Shown here in pieces: positions 27,314 through 36,300 of a stretch of 51,305 nt of DNA. The DNA comes from JASSUD01 sp031963225 (GTDB taxonomy: Bacteria; Pseudomonadota; Gammaproteobacteria; Burkholderiales; Burkholderiaceae). How positions within the stretch are numbered: position 1 is the stretch's first letter; the number at the start of each line of letters is the position of its first letter. The DNA is taken from the NCBI GenBank assembly GCA_031963225.1, contig JASSUD010000011.1, positions 1-51,305 on the forward strand. The letters are read 5' to 3'. Under the pieces are notes generated by a model, which was not told the DNA's origin, made no database searches, and saw only the letters and a program-made list of their open reading frames with translations. Made by a program: the position numbers and the translations under genes.

Positions 27314-28186
27314 CTATCGGCTATTTGGCCCTGTTGTAATAGGTCGGGTTGGATCAGCGCACCATTCGCTCCAAGAGCCTGGGTATAGTGCAGCTCCATG
27401 CAAACCCGCTATATCCATTGCTAATGCATGTAGGCAAGCAGAAACGCCTGATCCGCACTGTAAGATAGTTTGTTGAGCTGTTTTTTCACCTAATAATGCA
27501 TTGAATTCATCGCGTAGAACGCTTGCTGGTTTCATATGACCCTCTGCTGTCAAATTATCCCTAAAAGAACGCTGGATAGCACCTGGGATATGACCACCGA
27601 TGGGGTCGAGTGTTTCATTCTCTCCTCTATAACGATCGGCAGAGCGTGCATCAATCAGTTTATATTCTTGGGTATGTATATTGCGCATCACCACGGCCAC
27701 ATCTGCGGTAGTAGTAAGTGGAGCGGTGGGTTTAAAGTTACCTGCTTTTTTTATGGGTGGTGTATTAGACAGTGGAAAGCCTGCTTTTTGCCAGGCTTGC
27801 ATCCCCCCATCGAGTACTGCAACGGCTTCATGGCCCAACCAGCGCAATAACCACCAAAGTCGCGCGGCAAATACGCCGCCTTGTGCATCATAAGCAATCA
27901 CTTGATGTCTATTATCCAATCCACAAGCAGCCAAATGGCGCACCAAAGTTGCACGATCTGGCAAAGGGTGCCGCCCATTTTTGCCCGTGCATGGTCCAGA
28001 AAGCACATGCGCCAGATGTAGATAGTGTGCTTCAGGCAGATGATGGGTGTCGTAAGCTGCTTGCCCCGCATGGTCGTTGGCCAGATCAAAGCGGCAATCA
28101 AAAAGAATTGTGGCATCTGGTTTGCTGGCTATGCGCGCTGCAAGATTAGCGGCACTGATTAAGGTCGTATAGCGCGTAGTAGGCAT
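27314..28186 (-). CDS. sseA: 3-mercaptopyruvate / thiosulfate sulfurtransferase (tandem rhodanese)
   Basis: A 290-residue protein with two rhodanese domains. The N-terminal inactive domain includes FDCRFDLAND and YDAQGGVFAARLWWLLRWLGH. The C-terminal catalytic domain has the six-residue active loop CGSGVS with the persulfide-forming cysteine, in LQCGSGVSACLHALAM. The loop type (CGSGVT/S) points to mercaptopyruvate rather than thiosulfate as sulfur donor. It transfers sulfane sulfur to acceptors such as cyanide or thiols, in cysteine breakdown and redox protection. It is divergent from the DUF924 gene with 169 bases between them. Confidence 0.93.
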   Translation of the reverse strand: MPTTRYTTLISAANLAARIASKPDATILFDCRFDLANDHAGQAAYDTHHLPEAHYLHLAHVLSGPCTGKNGRHPLPDRATLVRHLAACGLDNRHQVIAYDAQGGVFAARLWWLLRWLGHEAVAVLDGGMQAWQKAGFPLSNTPPIKKAGNFKPTAPLTTTADVAVVMRNIHTQEYKLIDARSADRYRGENETLDPIGGHIPGAIQRSFRDNLTAEGHMKPASVLRDEFNALLGEKTAQQTILQCGSGVSACLHALAMDIAGLHGAALYPGSWSEWCADPTRPITTGPNSR

Positions 28187-28355
28187 GGTAAGTGTTTGTT
28201 TATACGGTTAAAGTTTGCTGTATTGGCCAGGGTACAAAATGGATTGCAGATTTCAATACTCAAAAGAGAGGAGGGGATGGGTATACAACCTATACGTCCG
28301 CATACTTAGACGATAACATTGTTTATTACGCTCATTTTTAAAATATGGCAGATCT

Positions 28356-28985
28356 ATGAACACCGAGACACAAGATGCTTTTACAGACGCACCCCATACC
28401 GTGCTCGACCCGCGCGCGCAAGCAGTATTAGATTTCTGGTTTGGTTCGCCCACTTCATCAGAATATAACAATGCACGGATGATGTGGTTTGAGCAATCCA
28501 ATGCAGTAGATGAAGCGATTCGATCTCGCTTTTTATCGCTACATACAGAAGCGGTAGCAGGCAAATGTGATACATGGGCTGCAACGCCACTCGGTGCTTG
28601 TGCGTTGATTATTGTGCTAGATCAGTTTTCTCGTAATTTGTATCGCGGCACGCCCGATGCATTTGCAGCTGATGCCCATGCGCTATCTATTGCACGCGCA
28701 TTAGTGAGCAAAGGAGGGGATCACCCTATGCCTACGCCTTACCACCGCATGTTTATCTATTTACCGTTTGAACATGACGAAACGTTGGAAAGTCAGCAAG
28801 AATCCATGCGTTTATGCGAGGCATTAAAACAAGAAACAGGATTGACAGCGCCATTGGAATGGGCCGCCAAGCATGAAGTTATTATCAAACGATTCGGCCG
28901 TTATCCACACCGCAATAAAATTCTCGGACGACAATCAAGCCCAGAAGAAGAAGCGTTCTTAAAAGAGCCTAATTCATCGTTTTAG
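28356..28985 (+). CDS. DUF924 family protein
   Basis: A 209-residue helical protein. The family features are clear: VLDFWFG near the N-terminus, WAATPLGACALIIVLDQFSRNLYRGT, PYHRMFIYLPFEHDETLESQ and RFGRYPHRNKILGRQSSPEEEAFL. The fold is TPR-like. No activity has been firmly assigned to the family as far as I know. Length is typical and there is no sign of decay. It starts at the ATG at 28356 after a weak ATGGCAGATCT leader. The region downstream holds only decayed genes. Confidence 0.92.
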   Translation: MNTETQDAFTDAPHTVLDPRAQAVLDFWFGSPTSSEYNNARMMWFEQSNAVDEAIRSRFLSLHTEAVAGKCDTWAATPLGACALIIVLDQFSRNLYRGTPDAFAADAHALSIARALVSKGGDHPMPTPYHRMFIYLPFEHDETLESQQESMRLCEALKQETGLTAPLEWAAKHEVIIKRFGRYPHRNKILGRQSSPEEEAFLKEPNSSF

Positions 28986-29012
28986 TTATGGCCACTTTAT
29001 CGAGCAGCAACT

Positions 29013-29260
29013 TCACGTTGACGCTCCCCCTTTAAATGAAGCAAGCACTTCCTCTGGCAGCGGTGCATCAAAGTCTGTTGGCACTGTGAATTCACCGCGC
29101 ATTGCACCAAACCTAAAACCGTTGCCAATACTCTGCTCGCACGGCACCAGCTTCACTGCAGGCATTACCTGCTTTGGCAATGATAACTTCCTCGCCAGAT
29201 AACGCCACATTAATTAAGCCAGATAATTGTGCTTATCGCTTGATAAATATTAATCTGCAT
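29013..29260 (-). pseudogene. decayed Phd/YefM-type antitoxin gene
   Basis: From the ATG at 29260 (AGGA upstream) the product begins MQINIYQA. After a one-base shift it continues QLSGLINVALSGEEVIIAKAG, and after another shift AVKLVP...FRFGAMRGEFTVPTDFDAPLPEEVLASFKGG. The three pieces together make a complete Phd-type antitoxin: an N-terminal DNA-binding fold, EEVIIAKAG, and the toxin-binding tail DFDAPLPEEVLASF. Two frameshifts make it non-functional. No toxin gene follows directly. Confidence 0.8.
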
Positions 29261-29329
29261 AAAAATCCTGATGTTTAAAAAAGCAATACTTGCGACAAGC
29301 TTTGTTTTATTTTTGACTAGTCTGGTTGA

Positions 29330-29543
29330 TCAAGTATGGCAAAGCAAGCTTCCCGCCTCCATATTGCCAAATGCACAAATTCCCCAAATAGTTTTTACGT
29401 GTGGATAAGCACGTATCTTTTCGTTTTTTGTCACTAGTGGTATGGCAAGTTCACGTACTGTCGCCACAATCATGCGGTTAGCTAGATCATTGTGGAAATC
29501 TCCGGGCAAAAGAACTGATTTAGTGGCGACATCTACCGAATCA
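29330..29543 (-). pseudogene. C-terminal remnant of a VapC-type PIN toxin
   Basis: A frame on the - strand ends at TGA 29330 and reads LLPGDFHNDLANRMIVATVREL, then LVTKNEKIRAYPHVKTIW. This is the C-terminal half of a PIN-domain ribonuclease toxin, with the usual DxxDRxIVATA block altered to DLANRMIVAT and the TxDxxI block altered to TKNEKI. The N-terminal half with the first catalytic aspartate cannot be found upstream. Because it lies upstream of the antitoxin relic, it probably belonged to a different toxin-antitoxin pair. Confidence 0.75.
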
Positions 29544-29732
29544 GAGAAATCAAGTTTTCTGAAGAAATGGCGGCAGAATGTGAAAAGTAAGAAAAAAATC
29601 TATGTTTTACCTGATTGCTACGAAATGATGACACATTTATCGTCGCCGCCAGGCTAGTTTTTCTACTTGATGGTTAAAAAATAGTCTATCGAATGTGTGA
29701 ATGAATTCAAAATCTCTTCCATAAGGGGCAAT

Positions 29733-32700
29733 ATGCAATCTATTAATACAGTTATCCCATCTTCCAGCTCAAACCCCGTACAAGCTTACGGTCATCCTGT
29801 GGCTGCACCTATTTTTTACCAGGGGGTATCGGCTATTAGTTTTGGTCATTACGTGCACAGAGAAGAGATAGAGCGCAAGTTACTTGAATTTCTTAAGATG
29901 CAGCCCAGTCCCGTCATTGAGATTAGTGGTTTACAAGGTGTAGGTAAGACTACGCTGCTTCAGCATCTGATTCAGTCAAACCATGATTTTTTTCAATCCT
30001 ACGATTTGATTGCCTGGATTGATTGCAGCACTGTTAGTGAGGCTTATAAGGATATTCAAGCAATTAGCTACGAACTCAAATTTGGCAATCTAGAGCCGCA
30101 GGACGCGCTGAAGGAGTTGGCCGGATATGTGAAGGAGCATCGTTCAATTGTGGTTTTGGACGGATTGTCACCAAGCAATGTCGATCTTATCTTGCCTCAA
30201 CTCAATAAGTCTCTCGGCAAAAGCCGACTGATTTATACGGCAACCGAGACCTTAACTGATGAGCTCAGCAAAAAACTAAAACTATCTACTGCATCTATCT
30301 CTTTAAGTCGTTTTACCCAGGGCGAGGCAAAAGAGTTAGTGAAGCGCTATCTGCCAAACGAGTCGTTTAGTGCACATGATTTTGCTCAAGTTATTCAAGT
30401 GACAGGAGGATTTCCGGGCGTCATCCGTGCATTGTGTGAGAGCTACGGCGGCAAGGTATCAAATGTTCCGAACTTTTCTACTTTTTTAGAACAGCCAGCT
30501 GAACATCAGGGTGTGGAGGCTATGCTGAAAACAATCGCGCAAGCAAGTCTAGCGCCGCTTGCAGAGAAAGTAGGGACGGACTTAATTGCGGCTCGGGCAT
30601 TGGAGATTATTAAGCAGGCGGCTTGGTTAGGAGAGCATCCCATCCCCTTCAAATTTTTTGAAAATGAGCGACACTCAGATAAAACTACTAATAAAGCTAT
30701 TAATATGTTGTGCGGTAAGGGTAGTAAGCAGCTTGCTCTTTTGCACAGCGACCGTGAGCCGCAAAGTCTTAAGCTTAATCCAGCCTTTTTGAAAATTTTG
30801 CAAAAAGAATTTGAGTTAGATGGGTTAAAACAGCATCAGCTGCTAGAAAAAAATATCAAACGACTATCAGAAGTCTTCAGTTATTTAACTAATAATGAAA
30901 GCGAAATAAATGGCCAGCGTCGTAAACCAGAGAAAATAAAACCCTATACTGATTTGGTATATACGCTCCTTTTTAAGACCATCATTAACCCTTCGTTCAA
31001 GCAAAAAATCCCATTACTGAAACAAGTACTAGAATTGGGCAGCAGTCTCTCCAGGCTTTACTATCAATATTATGGTGAGCTAAGTACGGCCTATAGTTAT
31101 TTACAAGATGCTCAGCGCCTTTTTAAAAAAGCATTGCCCCCAGAACTCATCGAACACTATAAGCAGGCGCCAGATAAATTTAGCGCAGGCTCTATCCGTG
31201 TCAGTGAAGAGGAGGGCGAACTGCTCAAACTGTATGCAGAAGAATATCTGTGTCAAAAATCTACCCTGGCTTCTCAGCTGACTTCACGAACCTTGCTAGA
31301 TGGGAAAGTTATACAAGATTTTAAAGATAGCTATGCCATTCAAATAAATTTAGGTGAGAAGGGCAACCCTGAAGCGATTGCCTATACGCTACGCAGCTTG
31401 GTTCGTGCTCTGCGCAAACAGAGTAGTTTTTCAGTTGAGGTGGATGAAACCTATAAAAAATTAAGGGAATGGATAGATAAACATCAGGGCGTGTTCAATC
31501 CACGCCTACGTGCAGAACTTTTAGTTGATGAAGGGATCATGCTGAAGGAGCTGGAAGATACTCGGCCAAAAGGTCAGCAGCGGGATTATCAAGAAGCGAT
31601 CAATCTTTTATCCGAAACAGAAAAGATTTATTTAGCACACGAAACAGAAAACAAGGACCAGGCATTAGGGATGCTCGTCATTTACCTTGGCGATGTACAT
31701 CTGGCCGCTGGGAATTTTGAGAAAGGTATCACCTATACTTGCCAAACTCTTCATTACGCTGGTGCTCGGAAAGAAAGAAACGCCCGCGCTTACTTCACAC
31801 TAGCAAGTTCGTTTCACGAACAAGGGTATAACGCTTTAGCTAAGCTCTTTATTGATGCGGTGAAACCCCTCCAAATAGGAACTCGTTTGGCCAAGACGAA
31901 CGCCCTGAGTCAGAAGATTAATGAAAAAATATCGAAACAATATCCGTTAACTGACTTATCCCAAATTCGTGTTCAAGTAGCTAGCTATAAAAATCAAACC
32001 GAACTGATGGAGCATTGCAAAGAACGATTAATTGAAGATAGTAAACCGTTGCAAAATGAGTCATCGAGAACACTTTCTCGCGAGCAGATCAAGATAATAG
32101 AAACGCTCGCCAGCAACTGGTTACAGCAGGAACAGATAAAAGTAGGTAAAGAAGCTAGGGATGCCCGGCTCGCGGAAGAACAAGAGCAGATAGATGCGCA
32201 AAAAGCAGAGCAGGCTGAGGAAAAAGAGAGGCAGAAGCGGGAAGCTAAGTTGCAACGCGACAAAGATGAAATTTGGTATTACAATTTCGAGAAGCAAATT
32301 GATCTGAACGTATTAGAAAACAAGCCTGCCTCCTTCTTTGCTGAGCAATTCAAACAGGCGCTACAGTCTCAAATTATTCAGGAGTTGAGTCGAGCAAATG
32401 GCGATCCACGACCGATGGATAAGACCGAGTTCAATGCCCGGCTAGCCGGTGTATTAGCAGGACTTTTGCCTCAAATAGAGTTGGGCTCAGACGGAGTTAG
32501 CGCCTCAATAGATCTAGCGAACGTTGTGCAAGAAGGAATCAAACTGGGCTTAGAAAAACGCCGTCAGCAGAAAGATTACGAAGCCCATAATGTGGCGAAG
32601 ACTTTCGATAATTCTGAAAAAAAGAAAAAAGCACAAGCCCGTATCGAGAAGCAGATAGATGATATGGTCTACTATGCGGCCCGCTGCTGGCAGCCTTTGT

Positions 32701-33146
32701 TCTCAAGCTATGCTTGGAGTGACGGAGATATTAAGACATTGGCTAAGTTTGGTGCGGAGCGCGTGATGGATAGCCTCAAAGCATCGCAAGTTACTTCCTT
32801 CTCTTCCGAGGAGCGGGTTGTAATCGCACTGAGGACGATTGGAGAAAAGACACGCTTGAGTTTACGTAAGAATGGAAATCAAGAGCATTCGCTTACGTCT
32901 AAATGGAGTGTGAGAGGATTTTTCTCCAAACCCGGGATCAAGGTGAAAGCACAACAAGGCGAGGAACCAACGTTCTATCTGCCCCCCAAAGAGGTGCGAC
33001 CTCGTCCTAGCGTTTATGGATATCGCCTTGGCTCACCTGTTGAAGCGCGTGCTTTAAAACATTCGTATCAGTCGTTTAAGAGCGAGGCCGATGCACAAAA
33101 AGCCGAGGAAGCGCTCCCGCAACAAAGTGCCTGTATTGTCATGTAG
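29733..33146 (+). CDS. NLR-like STAND ATPase (NB-ARC type) with C-terminal CaaX box
   Basis: A 1137-residue protein from the ATG at 29733 (AAGGGG upstream); a GTG at 29697 would add 12 residues. A Ser-rich leader (IPSSSSNPVQAYGHPVA) precedes an NB-ARC-like ATPase domain: Walker A GLQGVGKTT (66-74), Walker B IVVLDG (139-144), SRLIYTAT sensor segment (about 164-171), and GGFPGVIRAL (225-234), comparable to GLPLAL of plant and animal NLRs. A helical TPR-like region follows (about residues 600-740), then a charged coiled coil (about 790-835) and a helical C-terminus. The last four residues are C-I-V-M, a textbook CaaX box with Met favouring farnesylation. Bacteria do not prenylate proteins, so this suggests action in a eukaryotic host. 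A terminator follows. Confidence 0.82.
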   Translation: MQSINTVIPSSSSNPVQAYGHPVAAPIFYQGVSAISFGHYVHREEIERKLLEFLKMQPSPVIEISGLQGVGKTTLLQHLIQSNHDFFQSYDLIAWIDCSTVSEAYKDIQAISYELKFGNLEPQDALKELAGYVKEHRSIVVLDGLSPSNVDLILPQLNKSLGKSRLIYTATETLTDELSKKLKLSTASISLSRFTQGEAKELVKRYLPNESFSAHDFAQVIQVTGGFPGVIRALCESYGGKVSNVPNFSTFLEQPAEHQGVEAMLKTIAQASLAPLAEKVGTDLIAARALEIIKQAAWLGEHPIPFKFFENERHSDKTTNKAINMLCGKGSKQLALLHSDREPQSLKLNPAFLKILQKEFELDGLKQHQLLEKNIKRLSEVFSYLTNNESEINGQRRKPEKIKPYTDLVYTLLFKTIINPSFKQKIPLLKQVLELGSSLSRLYYQYYGELSTAYSYLQDAQRLFKKALPPELIEHYKQAPDKFSAGSIRVSEEEGELLKLYAEEYLCQKSTLASQLTSRTLLDGKVIQDFKDSYAIQINLGEKGNPEAIAYTLRSLVRALRKQSSFSVEVDETYKKLREWIDKHQGVFNPRLRAELLVDEGIMLKELEDTRPKGQQRDYQEAINLLSETEKIYLAHETENKDQALGMLVIYLGDVHLAAGNFEKGITYTCQTLHYAGARKERNARAYFTLASSFHEQGYNALAKLFIDAVKPLQIGTRLAKTNALSQKINEKISKQYPLTDLSQIRVQVASYKNQTELMEHCKERLIEDSKPLQNESSRTLSREQIKIIETLASNWLQQEQIKVGKEARDARLAEEQEQIDAQKAEQAEEKERQKREAKLQRDKDEIWYYNFEKQIDLNVLENKPASFFAEQFKQALQSQIIQELSRANGDPRPMDKTEFNARLAGVLAGLLPQIELGSDGVSASIDLANVVQEGIKLGLEKRRQQKDYEAHNVAKTFDNSEKKKKAQARIEKQIDDMVYYAARCWQPLFSSYAWSDGDIKTLAKFGAERVMDSLKASQVTSFSSEERVVIALRTIGEKTRLSLRKNGNQEHSLTSKWSVRGFFSKPGIKVKAQQGEEPTFYLPPKEVRPRPSVYGYRLGSPVEARALKHSYQSFKSEADAQKAEEALPQQSACIVM

Positions 33147-33180
33147 GTTAGTGCCCAAAAACTAGTGGTCTACCTCTAAT

Positions 33181-33225
33181 AGCCTGTTCACAATCTTTTA
33201 AGGAGATAATGAACAGGCTTTTTCT
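33181..33225 (+). terminator. rho-independent terminator
   Basis: The ten-base arms AGCCTGTTCA (33181-33190) and TGAACAGGCT (33210-33219) are followed by five T residues. The loop is 19 bases. It separates the transcripts of the two NLR-like genes. Confidence 0.85.
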
Positions 33226-33352
33226 AGCATTAACACTTCTACAAGCGCAATGCGATAACCGCCCTGCATCTGGTTTATCATCAAGATCTAAATGTAATTT
33301 CTTTTGCCTGCCTCAGGCATTTCGATATAAAAAACTTTAAAAACGTATAACG

Positions 33353-36300
33353 ATGTTTCCTGGCCATATCAGCATTTCTGCTTCTCACTCTCCGTCATCT
33401 TTGACTGTTCCGCCATCTGATCCATCAGAAGTGCAGGCTCGACAAAAGATATCTCCTTTAAATAACGAAATTGCGCCTATCACCGCCGCCATTCGACCTT
33501 CGCCGCTTGATGCGATAACTCAACAAAAAAATGAGCTGCTAGAGCATCTGTTTGACAAAGTGCTCTCAACGTTAGGCGCGCTAAAACTTTCTTATCCACC
33601 CAGCCTATTTCTTGTCTATGCGCACAATAATTCGGCTTACGGACGAGCGGAGGCGGATACGGCTAAATATTTCATAAATAAATTATCTCAAATTCACATC
33701 AACCTCTATTCAGATCAAACCCCGATGGGGCGACCATATTTAGACGCTTCGGAAGATAAAAAAAAACACGGGAAACTCGAAGATATTTTGACCAGTCAGT
33801 TTTGCTTGCTTCCCGCTCAATTAATAGATGAGGTAGCCCCTGTTGATAAGATAGTGGTGTGTTGTTCTGAGGTATTAGGCAACTATTTGAAGTGGCCAGA
33901 TTATAAAAACTTCTACCAGGCACTTCGCACTGCTTATTTCACCGATCAAGAGAGCTATCGCACAAACAGCTCACAAGCACGGGCACCAGCTATCCGGGAA
34001 GTAGTGAAAACGTTTTCTCAAAGACAGGCGAGTTTTCACCATGTATTGACCGAAATCGCTTTTTTGCAAATACGGCAAGAGCATCTCAAAGATCAGCACG
34101 GTATTATTTCGGTTCCACTAACGCCCAAAAGCCATGCGTCTTGCCTAGCGCACTTTATTGAAGAAACTGCCGTTCGAATAGGCGATATCCCTCGATTTGA
34201 GACACAAGCTCAAGCAGGGAAGGTGGTGTATCCAAATCAAAGTCGACATTTGGTATTGTTTAAACTGATGGAACGGGTGCTAGTGAATAGTGATGAGGCC
34301 ACAACATTTCTGAATAAGTTTTGGAGTGGCTACACTCTTTGCCTCGGCCAGTTAAATAACGGCACTTTGCCGAGTGCATTTGCATTTTCCAGAGAGTTAG
34401 ATCACATTTTCGATGAGATACAAAAGGAGCTAAACTCCCAGCTCGTTTCTACTGTGCAATATGCACGCGATCATACTGGACAGTTAATCGGTAAACTCGA
34501 AAAACTCATTCAAACCGTTACAAAAAACCACGAGGAGCAAAAGCAAGCGCTCTACAGAAGACAAATAATGCTGCTATGTGGAGGCAGCGTGCTTATCCTT
34601 GCTTGCCTGATAGAAATATTCCGTAAAACCAATGTTTCTAATAGGCCAAGTGTCTCTATTTTGGGTGGGTCCGAGCGACTGCCTGCCTCCTCGTATGATT
34701 TAAATAATGCGCGTCATCTGCGCCAGGCTCATCTAGGCAAGTGCATCAAAACATTGGAAGGGGATTGCTCCCAATCTATAGGAATCGATACGATCCACGA
34801 TGTATTGACTCACTATATTGCACCAGAAGGACAGGAAGAGGTGGGAGCCGAAGAGGGCTTTCCTTTGTCAATTGGCATCCCTCTCATTTCTCAAATTAAT
34901 GAAGCTTTATCGGCTTATTATCAACCTCGTATTGCCATTGAGCGCATTTCTGGAGATTCTCTATCACTGGAGGATTGTTATATCAACCTAGCAATTGTGG
35001 AAGGGAAAGGACAGCGAGAGCAAGAAGCCAAAGCATTAGGTGATCGCAAAGTGGTCGTTCGACGACTCGAAAGCTATGAGAGGATCAGCGAGGCTAATTT
35101 ACAAGCACCAATCCCGTTAGAAGATCTTTTTAATGAACGCACATTGAGCAATGGAAATAAAGGTGTTCCTAAAAAAATTCTGATCCAAGGGCGCGCAGGA
35201 ATTGGAAAGACAACGCTGTGTAAAAAGCTGGTCTATACGTATGAGCAGCAATGGAAAGATTACTTTGAGGCTATGTTATGGATTCCACTGCGTGAACTGA
35301 GGCAGTATAAAAATGCTTATGGCTTAAAAGATATTTTGCGTCAAAAATACTTTCCCAATACCGAAACGTATGCCGATTATATCTATGCGCATAAAAACCA
35401 CGTCCTTTTTGTTTTAGATGGCTTGGACGAAGTGGCGACGGATATCGGTCAAAACAACCGTATGGGGAATCTATTAACGGAATTGCTCAGCCAGACGAAT
35501 GTCATTTTGACTTCTCGCCCGTCTGGAGTGAAATCAGGAGTACTTCCGAATCTGGACCTTGACCTCGAGACCATCGGATTTACTCAGGAGAATGTGCGGA
35601 CCTACGTAAAGAAAATAGAACCTAAAGCCTCTTTTGATATTCTAACCTTTATTGAACGCACACCAGTGGTGCGAGAATTGGCGAATATTCCAGTGCAGTT
35701 AGACGCCCTTTGTTATAGCTGGAAAAAGGTGCAATCTTCCATTGCCGAAGGAAAAACCTTAACAGTTACATTGCTCTATCAAGCAATGATCAACAATTTA
35801 TGGCAAAAAGATGGGGAGCGTTTAGAAAAAGAACAAAAAGGGCGCTTGCTAACTGTAAGGACGCTTCAATCTTTATCACGGACGCAAATCGAAACCCAGG
35901 TCGTAGAAGCAGAAAACACGTATCTTAGCTATCTCGGCTTTCAGGGGTTGAGAGATGAACGTATAGAGTTTGATATCTCCTATTTAAATTGTCTTACAGA
36001 TACACTTAATCAAGAACGAGCACATAAAGGAGATCTCCCTTTTCATCTGAACGACGATCTCAAGCAAACTTCTTTCTTACATACGCTAGATGCCAATATC
36101 GAAGAAAGGGAGCGTACTTGGCATTTTCTGCATTTAACATTTCAGGAGTTCTTTGCAGCAAAATGGATCGTGCGTCATATAGAAGCTTATTGGGCACCAA
36201 TAATAAAGTCTAATGCCACCCTCGTATTAAGCGAGCAGGATCTCACCACTTTTATCCAACAGCATAAATACGACCCCCGTTACGAGATCGTCTGGTGGAT

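Noticed and set aside
29271..29405. 44-codon + frame with a signal-like hydrophobic stretch (MFKKAILATSFVLFL)
   Set aside because: It lies antisense to the VapC relic, lacks a ribosome site and ends in shadow sequence.
29442..29657. 71-codon + frame before the NB-ARC gene
   Set aside because: It is opposite the VapC remnant, whose - strand reading has clear family similarity.
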